DNA of 64,000 nt from Heterohyrax brucei (GCA_028571685.1 CM053164.1:36010501-36074500), one strand, 5' to 3'; shown: positions 37,053 to 48,050, numbered from the stretch's first letter. Translations and numbers: made by a program. The notes: generated by a model not told the origin, from the letters alone.

Positions 37053-37529
37053 GTGTAATCTTTGCACCTGCCCTGGAGGGCAGAAATTATCCCCAGTTTA
37101 TAGCTGGAAAACCAGGATTTGGAAAAGATACTTGTCTAGGTGTAAGGCGTAGAGTGAGTCAGTCTCAAAGCTGCCTGCCTCCAGAGCCCACACCCTTTCA
37201 TCACAACACACTTTGAAGCTTCTGGTTACAGCCTTTATTGTCATTAAGGTGTTAAGGCTAAGAATGGTGAAGTCCCACTGTGACTGATTTTTATCTCCCT
37301 GAGTCGTATGTCTATCTGATGTTTCTCAGTTTAAGGTGGTAGTTGTTAGGTTCTTTCCTCATCTCTGAAAGTGTTGTGTGATGGACGCATGGGTCAGTGG
37401 GTAGACTTAATTCCCAAAATTAGTCCATGAGGGGGGATGTGGGATTTTGAGCAGCCTTTGGAGCCCCTGGCCCCCTCAGAGGCTGCAGGAGCTTGGGAGG
37501 CAGATAGCCGTGGGATCCTTCCCGTTGCT

Positions 37530-37735
37530 ACATCACCCACGCCTTTCATGAAGTATTGCCAATGCAATAAAGTTAATGGAGCCAGTCATGCTATGAAGAA
37601 GCCAATTCCATGCAAAGATGATACATCTTTGAAGTTAATGAGGTCTATTAGTTGAGCTTATGCCCTTTTAAGCAAATGAAATTCTTGAAATCTACCAAAC
37701 AGCAACACATCCATTTAAAAGTAGTTATTGACGCC
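37530..37735. promoter_or_regulatory. candidate conserved non-coding element
   Basis: Repeat-free AT-rich block with words such as AAGTTAATGGAGCC, CATGCAAAGATGATACATC and AGTTAATGAGG. It looks like enhancer-type unique DNA. Conservation was not tested. Confidence 0.3.
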
Positions 37736-37997
37736 TATGTCTCTGTGGCCCATGAGTGAGGAGTCACCAGGGCAGAGCTAGGGGAACTGGCTTCCTGCTG
37801 GCACAGGCTTCAGCAACCTGTGAGCTCAAGAGATATCTGGCCAGTCATTCTCGCCCTTTACAAGGTCCTCAGATTGGTCCGGTGAAGCCATGGGGACTGG
37901 AGAGCTCTGATGGCCTTGGGCTGCCATCCTCTGGAAGGGGGCAGAGATAGGAGCCTGTTGTGTGCCCACCACTTTGTGCTCATTGTATATGCATTCT

Positions 37998-38159
37998 GGA
38001 AACCCTGGTTCCGTAGTTGTCAAGTGCTACTTTGCTAACCAAAAGGCTGGCAGTTCAAATCTGCCGGGCACTCCTTGGAAACTCTATGGGGAAGGAAGTT
38101 CTACTCTGTCCTTTAGGGTTGCTATGAGTCAGAATTGACTCAACAGCAGTGGGTTTGGC
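37998..38159 (+). repeat. AfroSINE
   Basis: Forward copy: GGAAACCCTGGTTCCGTAGT, GCTGGCAGTTCAAATCTGCC and GGGTTGCTATGAGTCAGAAT, then GTGGGTTTGG. Confidence 0.93.
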
Positions 38160-38199
38160 TTAGGTTATATATCCACTCTGTCTCAGGGTGGTGGTGTTT

Positions 38200-38346
38200 C
38201 TGTAGCAGCCCTGGTTGTACAGTGTTTACATGTGGTACCTGCTTCCATAAAGATCACAGCCTTGGAAACCTATAGGACACTTCTGCTCTGTCTTCCAGCG
38301 TCGCTGTGAATTAGACTAGATTCAATGGGAACAAGTTTTGGTTTTT
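38200..38346 (+). repeat. AfroSINE variant
   Basis: Forward copy: CTGTAGCAGCCCTGGTTGTA, GCTTCCATAAAGATCACAGC, CCTTGGAAACCTATAGGACA and TCAATGGGAACAAGTTTTGG. It is adjacent to the previous copy in the same orientation. Confidence 0.88.
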
Positions 38347-38709
38347 TTAACTGGGTGTTTCTGTGATAGAATTACCACCTTCCATGCGGAAGACTTGTGG
38401 TAAATGGCTCAAGGGAGAAAGCGATTAAAGCTGACCCATGGATGCTTTGAGAGCATACATCCCAGGCAGTAGCCTTTAGACCCTGGCCTCGGGAATGGTT
38501 GAGATGGGTGCACAGGAACACAGCAAGGCTGCCAGCACTTCAGAAATGACTGTTGTGCAGGGAGAACTGGTACAGTGAGGTCCCTGAGCTCAGGGAATGG
38601 TGTGGTAGTTTCCCAGAAGCATTGTAGACCTGGAGGTGGCCAAGCAAGGTAGATACAAGGTTGAGCTACAGGCTGAACAGGGACCATCACTCCATGGTCC
38701 CCTAAACCC

Positions 38710-38905
38710 ACCACCAAGACAGTTTTGATTCACAGCAATCCTGTAGGACAGACTACAACTGCCCCCACAGGTTTTTCCAAGGCTGTAAATCTTTACAGAA
38801 TTAGACTTCTGTATCTTTCTCCCATGGAGTGACTGGTGGGTTTGAACTACTGACCTTTGAGTTAGCAGCAAAGAATTGAACCATTCTGCCACCAGGCCTT
38901 GCTCC
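38710..38905 (-). repeat. AfroSINE variant
   Basis: Reverse copy: ATTCACAGCAATCCTGTAGG, TTTCTCCCATGGAGTGACTG, GGTTTGAACTACTGACCTTT, ending ACCATTCTGCCACCAGG. Confidence 0.9.
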
Positions 38906-38909
38906 ATGA

Positions 38910-39920
38910 TCCCGGGCTCCCTGCATATCACAGACCCTGCCAATTCCCTGCCCTGTCTCAGCTGCTTCTCCAGTTAACACCAGTCACAGTTGCTTAAGAG
39001 CACAAAGTGGCACTTGTTGTGCCCACAAAACATCTGCTGAAGGCACAACTTGTGTTTATAGCTCTTTGCTTCAAAAGACTGGCCATGTTATAAAAAGAAA
39101 AGGACCATCTGTCCCTCTTCTGGACCCCAGCGCCTCTTGGAGAAGATTTCTGTGCAAGAAGGCAGTGAGAAGTCAGCCCTGACTTCAGGGAATATTTGGG
39201 GGCTGGAAAAGAATGGGGCCTACCCACTGAGGGAAATGCTGGCTGATGAAAGCTGGTTCCGTGGAAGCCAGTGATGGTGGACGCCAGCAGAGGGAGGCAG
39301 GCCATGGTTGGATGGCACTGCCCAGATGTTCCAGCTGTGCAGAGACTCCAGAGTGAAAGAAGACTGGGGATAGGAGGGGAAGGACCACAAGGCCATCCGG
39401 ACCCACAGGAGAAGACCTGACAAATGTCAGCAACAGCTTGCTGCCATGTGGCCAGGTACAATCTCTTTTCATTCACCTGCCCCGGATTGTCCGGGCTTCC
39501 TTGTCTGCAGAGTCTCTTAGAACAACTCTGCCTCTGCATCTTGAGAACTACATGAGACTAGATGATTTTTTTCCTCATAACGGAGGATTAAAGATGTTTT
39601 CCAGAGCTGAATGGGTGTCTGGCCTTCTGTGAGGCCTGGCTAGAAGGTGTTAGCCTAACCTTAAGCTATTTGTCACCAATGTAGAAATGCCATGTGTGGG
39701 CTGGGTTAGGAGGAAGGTAGAGCGGAGGTTAGCATGAGGAAGGACTTGTGGGGAGGAGGGACTGTTCCAGCTTCCTGGCCAGGAGTTTCCTAGGCTGCGT
39801 GTCCACTGGACCAAAACTACCCAGAAGGGCTCTTCCATCCCAGGGGGTCCAGCTCAGGGGTTCTAAGATAGCTCTTTAGGCTTCTGTCTCACTCTGCCTG
39901 TCGGCCTCACTCTTTTTGCT
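38910..39920. other. intronic sequence, nothing recognised
   Basis: No supported exon or repeat. A 181-codon open frame on the minus strand (39539-38994) shows no recognisable family, and I treat it as chance. Confidence 0.45.
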
Positions 39921-39921
39921 T

Positions 39922-39982
39922 CCCTCTCTGTCTCTATCTGCCTTTCTGTCTCTCTCTCTCTGCCTCTCTGTGTCTTTCTCTG

Positions 39983-40016
<34 letters not shown>

Positions 40017-40026
40017 TCTCTCTCTC
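39922..40026. repeat. CT-rich microsatellite
   Basis: Long (CT)n and CTGTCT stretch ending in about 14 CT units. The minus-strand frame through it codes only Arg/Glu/Asp repeats. Confidence 0.95.
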
Positions 40027-40439
40027 AGGTGAAAGTTTGGTTTCTGACAAAATCCATGTGGATACCAGAGCACCTTGGTCTGTGAATCTCCAGGACTTGA
40101 GGCTTATTTTGTTTCAGATCAAAATCTGCTTTTCTTTGTAATGTCTGTTTTGGGATGGAGTTAGGGAGACAGCAGCTGGAGGCAGCAGCAGGGGCTCTGA
40201 GGACCCCTTTGCCCCCTTCTCCTCTCTCTGACAGAGCCCCGCCGCCCCCCCCCCCCCATCACTGGCTCATGCTGGGTAAATGAACTGAGAGCTTTGCCTT
40301 TGTCCTGGGGAGAACCCACCAGCACCCACCCGTATGTGCTGGTGTACTGAACCCCGCCTTGAGTGCATGAATTTGGATTCTCAGGATGAAGGCAGTTCCT
40401 AGTGTAGGGTTCTCAAGACTCCCCGAATCCTAAAAGGTC

Positions 40440-40760
40440 TCGCTTCTTTTATTCTTGGCTCTTTTCACTTCTTTTCTGTTCTTATTGATTTCTTTGGGCA
40501 CATAAGAAAACACAGTAGGCAAAGTCTGCTCCTTCCATTGAAATAAAACATTCTGCAGTCAAACCACACACCATAAAGAAATAATTGCAGTCTGTATATA
40601 TTGCTAATGGACATCTCTCAGCAATTCCCTGTCTCATAAGCTTTAAACACAGACATTAGTATAAATATGCAGAAATCCCCATTCGGGCAAATTACTCTGC
40701 ATTTCTGAACAGAAGGAAGATTAACCCAATGTGCTGATATCTTTGAAGGAGCTCAGCAGA
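40440..40760. promoter_or_regulatory. candidate conserved non-coding element
   Basis: Repeat-free AT-rich block with words such as AAGAAATAATTGCAGTC, TAAATATGCAGAAATCCCC and CAAATTACTCTGC. No SINE or microsatellite is present. Enhancer-like by composition only. Confidence 0.35.
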
Positions 40761-42464
40761 GCAGGAAAAATGCACAGGCCTGCTCAGGAGGGGAAGCTGG
40801 GATGCAGGGAGACTTAGCAGACAGTCACAGGTCGCCACAGAGCTGGAGCCCTCACTGGCATCGCCTCCTCCCTTGAGCCCAGTGCCCCGTTGGAGCGGGG
40901 TGAGCTCAGCCTCCTGGGGAGGCGCTGGCCGTCAGCCCTGCTGGGACCAGCCTTGCCTAAGGCAGCTGGTTGGTCTCTTGGGCATCATCGGGCTTCAGGA
41001 GCCTTCCAAGCTCCTGAATTTCTGGCAGGGGCAGGGAAGCTGAGGAGGCACTTTTTCCCTGGCCTCTCAGGCAGCCTGACAGGAGCCCTCAGGGACCATT
41101 CAGGCCTCTGAGGTAAATGGTCTGTGAGGAGCCTGAGGGGAGGTTTGTAGAGCCAGATGATTGTGAGTGTCAACTCCTCAGGCTCCCAGGTACCACAGGG
41201 ACCTGGGCCCTACAGCTCCCCCTCTGGACCCTGCTCTTTACTTCCTGCCTCCTCCCTCCTCCCCATACGCTCAATTGTCCCCCGACCCCTGCTCACTCCC
41301 ACTGGGCTCCCACACTCCCCCAGGAAGGGAGCATGTGGATGACCATCTCCATCTCAGCAGCCTGAATCTAATCTCAGCCTGAGATCTGGCTGGTGAGGAA
41401 AGACCCACCTTCTCAAGAAAGCCCCCAGAGGCCTGGACACCAGGGTGGGACAGCTGCCCTGAACAGCACAGAGTACTGGGTCTGGCCTCCGTGACTGCAG
41501 AGGCCAGGGCGATGGTGGCTGCCGCTAGGGCTTCCTGGGTGCAACGCAGGCGGGTGTCTTCCCTGCCACCATGCGCTGCCCCCTCCACAAATGCAGCACA
41601 GCCTCTGTGTCTCCTTTACAGACACAGCGCCACATCTCAAAGGCAGCATGCTCTCCAGGCTGAGGAGGCCTCGGAGGGTCCTGCAGGGGGTGGGCTAGCA
41701 GGAGGGAGGGCTGCCTTTGGAGTTGTCACCTGTCCTGTTGTCCGTGGCGGGAGGTGAATTACGAGCTAGTCTGGAAGCACCGCTGAGCAGCGAGGGAGCA
41801 GGTCTTCTGGTTATTTATTTCGTGTTTGCCTGCCTTTCTCACAGTGGAATTGAATGCAGAGAGGGAGGAAGTCAGCATTTACATTCTGAGGCACAGGAAG
41901 GATGCATGAGCATCACATTACATTTTTTAGTAACTTGTTCTAAGAATTCAGAAGGGCCCAGATCTCTGCGAACTGGATCCACAGCCTTGTGGCCTTGCCT
42001 GAAGCAGTAAGGCCCTGGGATGGTCTTGCAAGGGGGCCTGGGAGCAAGGCTCTCCTCCACCCACCAAACCACCTCAAGGCTCAGGGCTTCTGTAATATCC
42101 CACTTTTCAAGTAGGAATACTGAGGCACCAGACACAGCCAGAAACAAGAGCGCAGTGAAAGCAAGAGCCTCTCCGTCGCCACCCTCAGCAGACACTGGAG
42201 CATCTTGATGGTCTATTTTCATGCCTGTCTCCCCCACTCAGAGACTATGAATGACTCTGGAACACCCCCGCTGCCGGCTGATTTAGCAAATTTATGTGAA
42301 ATGAATAAATGTTACCCTTTGCTCAAGACCCTTTCCTGCCACTTATCAGAAAATTGTCATACCTGAAGAAACCTCCCGTGATGCTGAGGTGAATGGCACC
42401 CCCTGGAGTTGTGCGGTGTGCCACTTGAGCAACCTGTAAGCAGTGGCCCTGAAGGGTCTTCTGA

Positions 42465-42715
42465 GGTGACTGTGTACCAGACACTGTTCTAAGCATGTTA
42501 CATGTAAGCCAGCCAAGCCAAGTGCCGTCGAGACTGACATGTTTAATTCTCACAAAAACTCTCTGAAGTGGGTGCAATTATTACTTCTGTTTGATAGATG
42601 AGGAAATTTGGGTTGGGAGACATTGAAATAACTTCCTATGTTTGTCTAAAATGGTCAGGGACAGAAGTAGGATGCAAAATCTGGCCCCAGCGCCATGCTC
42701 TTAACCCCACAGTCA
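42465..42715 (+). repeat. MIR (MIRb-like)
   Basis: Shows CTGTGTACCAGACACTGTTC, TTGATAGATGAGGAAATTTG and CCATGCTCTTAACCCCA, in MIR order. A short insertion is possible near 42515-42540. Confidence 0.75.
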
Positions 42716-44424
42716 CTACCACACCCTCAGCATCTGTGTCTAGTCACATCGATACTCAGTGAGTGTGTGTCTAGGTGACTACACAGCAGAGGCCTACAGT
42801 TCAGCCTCTCCAGCTACCACATGTACAGTGGGGCCTGACACAGGCTGCTGCAGATTCCCAAGCAACCAGACCCAAGGAAGACTCTGTGCTCAAGCTGTGC
42901 CCAGGGCTGAGCCCCCACAGCTTCCCCGAGAACCTCAGGTTATCCGCTTTTCCTCACCAGAGCCCTTCACACCTAGCCCACCTGACCAGTGTCCCAGGCC
43001 CTCAGACCCTTCCTCACTCATCCATATCCTCAAAGATGGTCAGCCTGTAAATAGCCTGCGGTCTGCATTTCACCCCCGGCCTGGCCCCTGGGGTCCTCTG
43101 ACTAACAACTCACTCACTGCAGCTTCTGTACTTTTCTACCTGACTCAACCCTCCCCGCCTCAGCCTCACCCCTCCTCCAGAAGGTCTTCACAGACCCCCT
43201 AGGCCACATGGAGTCCCCAGGCCAAGTGCTGCTGACAAGACCGTTCTCCCTCAGGACTACCTCTTCTCCTCCAGCAGTGGGCTCCTGAGGATCCCACACG
43301 TGTCCCAGGCAGGGCCCAGTGGAGAACAACTTCCTGACCAGAAGGAAGCACAGCTGAATTCTCTGCCTCTGTTCACCTATCTCCTACCGACAGTGCCGTT
43401 CTGGTCAGCCACACGGGCAGATTTTGCCCCTGCGCAGGCCCCTGTCGCCTCCTGCCTCAGCCGACACTAGGCCCTGTCTTGTCTGCTTCATGCACTACTC
43501 TTACCAGAGCCGACGCAGCTCACCCCTGTGACAAAAGCCAGATGTGACATCATAGGAACCGTGCAGCCACCACACTCAGGACCCCTGCAGCTGCCAGAGG
43601 GACGCCAGAGGCCCTCAACAAGGAACTACAGAAAACAATCTGTGCTGTAGCCTGAGAGGATTAGGAAGGTGAGAGAATTCCAGGAAAGCAGAACACTCCA
43701 TCCCAACAAGAACTGGTTCTGAAAGCCAAAAATGAGAATGGAACTCAAGTGACTGTCCCCACAGGAAGCTCTGGCTCCCTGAGAATCCCACTCCTCCCCT
43801 AGCGGAGGGTTATCTGTTGGCACGCTGCCTGAGAGCAGGGAGCTGACCAGAGGCTGGGTCAGTCAGAAGGAGAGAAGCCCACCCTTGGAACGTTCCACCC
43901 TGATAGAGCTCCAGCTGTGCCCCAGCCCCGCCAGAGACTGCCCCTGCGCACAGGCACAGCACCCCTCTGCAGTCAGCAGAGGCCTGGGTCCCTGCTTTGC
44001 TGGCTTTTATCTCCTGGCATGAAGGACTAGGGAGGAACCAGGAGTCGATAAGCCCTTCTCAGGGCTAGACCATTTATCTGGAAGGACATGGCGGTTCCCA
44101 TCTGGGAGCAAAGATTCCCCGACTGACCCTTGTCCTGGGAATGCTCTCCAGAACCAGCTCAGACAGCAGTCCCCAGCCCCTCAAGGAGGAAAGGAAGAGA
44201 TGATGAGTCACTGCGGCCTTAGCCTCTCAGAAGCTGTTTGCTGGGAGCTCTGGGAGCAATTACAGCCAAATGCATCAGTGAGGATGGCCTCTCTGCGTGA
44301 CTGCCCAGCCCTCATGAGCCAGCTGAACTGCACTTGCCCTTAAGGAGCAGGAGACAGACAGGACACCAGACGTGCTCTGGAATCCACGCTCTATGGTGGC
44401 AAGGGTTGGGTGTGTTGTGTTCTC

Positions 44425-44505
44425 CACTTGAACCCCAGTGCCTGGCACATGGTAGGTGCTCAGTAAGTACTGGCTGGATGTACGAGTGAATAAATGAATG
44501 ACGGT
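44425..44505 (+). repeat. MIR-like 3' end
   Basis: CCAGTGCCTGGCACATGGTA, then GGTGCTCAGTAAGTACTGGC and GTGAATAAATGAATG. Confidence 0.75.
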
Positions 44506-45057
44506 AACACCAGCAGAAGGTAACAGTAATGGCCACCGTAATGAAGCCCCCTATGGCCTGGGGGACAGGAATCCAGGGATTGGGGCAGTCTAATTGAGGA
44601 CACAGAAACCAATCCAGAGCAAGGGTGCCTTTAGGCAAAAGTCATCTTGAAAAGCACTGTCTTCCTTGGGGGCATCAGCCTCCATGTTTTCACATAACTT
44701 AATTCAAATTTTCTGCCTTTTGTCACATTCTCTCGTGTCCAGGTGTCTGCAGGGTTGAGACTTATTATCTGATTATCTCCTCCAACCATAGGTAATTCCT
44801 GTCTGATGGTGCTGTGTTCTGTGTAAGGCCAGATGAGGCTCCTGCTGCAAAGGTCAAGTGTCCTCTTTCTCCTGAGGGCATTTGTTGTCATCTTCTCTGA
44901 GGCTTTGACCGAGATAAGCCCTTGGCCATCTGAGGTCAAAGCAATTGCCAGGGTTGCCTAGGTGGAGGGCAGCGTCTGCTCCCTGGCCTCAGAGTCTGCC
45001 AGCCTCACCTGGGGTCCCAGCCCCTCCCAGTGTATCTACTGGTATTCCCATGAGGTT

Positions 45058-45103
45058 TCTTCTGGTTGGAACCCCTGCTGAGAATTTGCATTTCTAACAA
45101 GTT
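45058..45103 (-). repeat. MER5-like fragment, inverted relative to later copies
   Basis: Its reverse complement, AATGCAAATTCTCAGCAGGG, is shared with the segments at 45535 and 46545. Confidence 0.5.
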
Positions 45104-45114
45104 CCATGGAAGCA

Positions 45115-45512
45115 GCAGTCAAGAAATCAGAGGGGTTTCACTGGACAAATCTGCTGCAGAAGACCTCTTCAAAGTGTTGAAAAGCAAAGCTGTCACCTTG
45201 AAGACTAAGGTGAGCCTGACCGAAGCCATGAGTATTTTCAATGAAGCCATGGGTATTTTCAGTCATATTGTGTGCATCTGAAAGCTGGACCATGAATAAG
45301 ACAGAACTGATACCTTTGAGTTGGGGTGCTGGAGAAGAATATTAACCATACCATGAACTGCCAGAAGCACAAACAGATCTGTCTTGGAAGAAGTGCAACC
45401 AGAGGGCTTCTTAGAAAGAAGAATGGTGAGACTACGTCTCACATACTTTGGACATGTTGCCAGGAAGGATCAGTCCCTGGAGAAGGACATCATGCTGGGT
45501 AAAGTAGAGTCA
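45115..45512 (+). mobile_element. RTE-type LINE fragment (3' part of reverse transcriptase ORF)
   Basis: The sequence follows the C-terminal part of RTE/BovB-type LINE ORFs: KSAAEDLFKVLKSKAVTLKT, then MNKTEL-like and CWRRI-like segments, NKSVLEEVQ and the RLRYFGHVARKDQSLEKDI region. A short tandem duplication (GAAGCCATGAGTATTTTCAA / GAAGCCATGGGTATTTTCAG) and frame changes break it. It lacks the RTE 3' tail. RTE elements are the likely source of enzyme for AfroSINEs. Confidence 0.85.
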
Positions 45513-45534
45513 TAGAAAAAGAAATAGACCTTGG

Positions 45535-45648
45535 AGATCTCGTTAAAGTACAGATTGAGATTTGGTATATCTGGTATGGAAATGCAAATTCTCAGCAGAA
45601 GTTTGAACCAGAAAGAACCAGTTCAAAGCCTTGCTGCCTTCCCCGCCA
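45535..45648 (+). repeat. MER5-like repeat unit, copy 1
   Basis: Shares with 46545-46660 the words AAATTCTCAGCAG, GTTTGAACCAG and CCTTGCTGCCTTCCCC. Its first part (TCTCGTTAAAGTACAGATT) resembles MER5A, a non-autonomous hAT element. Confidence 0.5.
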
Positions 45649-45718
45649 CCTTCCCACGGCCTGAGGCACCCTCAGCATCTCAAGTCCAGATCACAGTTCC
45701 CCTGCTGCCTCCAGACCG

Positions 45719-45743
45719 CCCCACCACCACCACCACCACCACA
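45719..45743. repeat. (CCA)n microsatellite
   Basis: Eight CCA units. Confidence 0.95.
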
Positions 45744-45917
45744 TGGGCTTTACCCTGGCTCTCTCCCAGAGATCTCACCCCACTGGTCCCACCCGTCGTG
45801 ACTCCCACCTGCCTACAGAGCCGTCCCCTTCAGCCAAGTCCTAACCTTCTGGGCTCCCCACCTTCATCCACACCATGACCCTTTTATGGTGCTCATTAGA
45901 TCGTGGTCCTTACCTTC

Positions 45918-46118
45918 CAAAAAACAAGTTGATGTTGAGTCAATTTTAACTCCTGACAACCTTGTGTGTGTCAGAGTTGAATCTGTTTCATATGGTTTTC
46001 AGAAGCGATTTTTTTCAGAAATAGAGCCACCAGGCTTTTCTCCGAAGGCACCTCTGGGTGGACTGTCAACCTTTTAATGTGTGGCCCGGTGCTTAACCAT
46101 TTGCACGGCTCAGGGCCT
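45918..46118 (-). repeat. AfroSINE, longer variant
   Basis: Reverse copy: AAGTTGATGTTGAGTCAATT, GGCACCTCTGGGTGGACTGT and AACCATTTGCACGGCTCAGG. Confidence 0.85.
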
Positions 46119-46132
46119 TCACCTTCCCAGCT

Positions 46133-46331
46133 GACTGCTGTCAAGTGGATTCTGACTCATAGCAACCCTATGGGACTGGGTAGAACCACCCCCATGGGGC
46201 TTCTAAGGCTGTAAATCTTGACCAAAGCTGACTACCTTTCTATCTTTCTCCCAAGGAGCAACTGGTAGGCTCAAATTGCTGACTTTTTAGATAGCAGCCA
46301 TGTGCCTAAGTACTGGGCCACCAGTGTTCCT
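46133..46331 (-). repeat. AfroSINE variant
   Basis: Reverse copy: CTGTCAAGTGGATTCTGACT, AGCAACCCTATGGGACTGGG and TTTCTCCCAAGGAGCAACTG, ending GGGCCACCAGTGTTCC. It directly follows another reverse copy. Confidence 0.9.
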
Positions 46332-46341
46332 TTCCCCTTAA

Positions 46342-46470
46342 AAACCACTTGCAAGAGTTGCAGTGGAGTCATTCCAACTCAGAGAAATATGATAGGACAG
46401 AGTAGAACTGCCACTAAGAGTTTCTAAAGCTATAAACTTCATGGAAGCAGGTTGCCATGTCTTCCACCTT
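46342..46470 (-). repeat. AfroSINE, truncated
   Basis: Reverse fragment: CAGTGGAGTCATTCCAACTC, TAGGACAGAGTAGAACTGCC and GAGTTTCTAAAGCTATAAAC. The tRNA-like head is missing. Confidence 0.78.
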
Positions 46471-46544
46471 TCCAAGAAACCCCCAAGTCTTCCTGGACAA
46501 GGGCATGAAGACTGCCCTGAGGAAGATGTCCAAAGTAGGAATCA

Positions 46545-46660
46545 CCGAGGGATCTTGTTAAACTGTAGATTCACACTGGTGTATCTGGGGTAGGAATGGA
46601 AATTCTCAGCAGGGGTTTGAACCAGGAAGAACGGGATCAAAACCTTGCTGCCTTCCCCTG
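46545..46660 (+). repeat. MER5-like repeat unit, copy 2
   Basis: GGGATCTTGTTAAACTGTAG, then GGAAATTCTCAGCAGGGGTT and CCTTGCTGCCTTCCCC. About 80% similar to 45535-45648. Confidence 0.5.
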
Positions 46661-46694
46661 TAAAATACAGCAGATAAAACTATAAAAATGAGGG

Positions 46695-46830
46695 TTTTGA
46701 ATTAAGCAGAACTTGACACAAATCTTGGGTCTGCCGCTTAGTAGCTGTATGGCCTTGGACAAGTCAGCTTCTCTGTGCCTCACTTTCCTCATCTGTAAAA
46801 TGGAGACAACCAGTCCTAGAGACCCTGTGG
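46695..46830 (+). repeat. MIR
   Basis: Clear MIR core: GCCGCTTAGTAGCTGTATGG, CCTTGGACAAGTCAGCTTCT and CTTTCCTCATCTGTAAAATG. Confidence 0.93.
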
Positions 46831-47099
46831 ATGAAAGGAGAGGTGCAGTCAGCAGTCCTTGGCGGGGGTGTTGGAAGGCAGGCTTCCTCCGCTCCCAGCC
46901 CTCACCCCCACCCCGAGCTGAGGACGATGAAGCTGGGCCAACGAACGGGATGGAGTCCCGAAAGAAGGCTGAGAGCTGGGAATGTCATTAAAACGCTTCT
47001 TGGCCCAGCACTTGGCATGCAGCAGGCAACCTAGAAATGTGCTTGCTTATGGGTGATTAATTTTAGGTTCCTACTCTTCCCCGGCCTTACATGCCAGCC

Positions 47100-47312
47100 C
47101 AAGACCTATCGGATCGTCCCTGGCCGCAGCCGAGGGTGCTGCGCCGGAGGTGGGTGGTCCTCCCCTGGGAGACGAGAGGTCCCTCTCCCGGTGACGCGCC
47201 TGCCTCGGGCCCGCCCACCGGCCCCCGGGCCGCGCGGTCACGTGGTGCGGCCGCCGGGGAGGGGACCGCGCGGAGGTTCCCGGGCCGCGCGGTGGTGGCG
47301 CGTCGCGAACGC
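47100..47312. promoter_or_regulatory. CpG island
   Basis: This is the densest CpG cluster in the window. It includes three CCGCGCGG palindromes (47230-47237, 47266-47273, 47285-47292) and a CACGTG E-box (47239-47244). It could mark an intronic alternative promoter, an enhancer or an unannotated transcript start. No ORF of recognisable family crosses it. A TATTTATAA word lies just downstream (47337-47345). Confidence 0.65.
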
Positions 47313-47379
47313 CCATTTGCGTATGCACAGGCTGGGTATTTATAACTTCTCTTCAGCCAGTTCCAAGTTATTGATGTCT

Positions 47380-48050
47380 TAAAGTGACTTTAATCTGCGC
47401 CTTCTTTTCTTCAAATGGGCTTTTGATTTCCGGAGTGATATTATACATGGCTGTAAGCTATTGACTGAGCGATTGCCGTGGTGTTCTCAATGTGCTGATG
47501 CTGAAAATCTGCGATATAAATAAACTTCCTCTGGTAGAATCATTATAAAGCACAAGCAGCAGAAATTTATGGAAAGAACAGATTAAATGCTTAGACTTAA
47601 ATTCTTCAGTGTGGTGTTTGCCCTAAACTGCTGTGTCTGGGGTTTGGGCTGCTGATTCAGGTGGAAAAAATCAAACGGACACATCGCTTGTCGGTGCATT
47701 TTTACTATGATCTATTGTGTTACTAAAGAGAAAGCTCAAAAGCTGCCATTGATAATCCCGGTTAAAACTTGAAGCATAAATTATTAAGACGTGTAGTTTC
47801 TTTTCGGAGTGGTTGGGGACTGGGGCACAGCACAGTAAAGAAATATAACATCAATATGTGCTTATGCATTGTAATGTGGGACATTTTTATGCCCGTAATA
47901 AAACATTCCGCCTACAACTCTGTTTATGAAAGCAACAGATAGGAAGATCCATAATGCCACTTAATAGAGTTAATCACCTCCCATCGGAACGTTTTAAAAG
48001 GTTTTTTATTGCATGGTGAAAAGCTCCGACTGTAATTAATACTGGGCACA
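47380..48050. promoter_or_regulatory. candidate conserved non-coding block next to CpG island
   Basis: About 670 bp of repeat-free, AT-rich sequence immediately after the CpG island, rich in words such as TTAATAGAGTTAATCACC, CATAAATTATTAAGACG and GACTGTAATTAATACTGG. No coding frame is visible. The pairing of island and AT-rich unique block is typical of developmental regulatory DNA. Conservation is not tested. Confidence 0.4.

Larger units (their letters stand above)
40030..45050. other. intronic sequence, largely unique
   Basis: No exon with recognisable homology. It includes a C13 run (40245-40257), an AT-rich candidate conserved block (40440-40760), an old MIR (42.46-42.7 kb) and a short MIR-like end (44.4 kb). 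GC-rich open frames near 41.1-41.8 kb and 42.8-43.2 kb lack protein families I know. Confidence 0.45.

Noticed and set aside
28082-37964. Similarity between 28082-28125 and 37921-37964 (CTGCCATC...GGAAGGG...GAGC)
   Set aside because: Only about 44 bp at roughly 80%; probably two bits of an old repeat, too short to support a duplication.
38994-39539. 181-codon minus-strand ORF
   Set aside because: No recognisable family, overlaps other open frames on the same strand, and no promoter or splice evidence.
39876-40073. Arg/Glu/Asp-repeat ORF on the minus strand
   Set aside because: It is the translation of a CT microsatellite.
47053-47382. Arg/Pro-rich ORF in the CpG island
   Set aside because: GC-rich DNA gives long open frames in several directions here; no homology is recognised.
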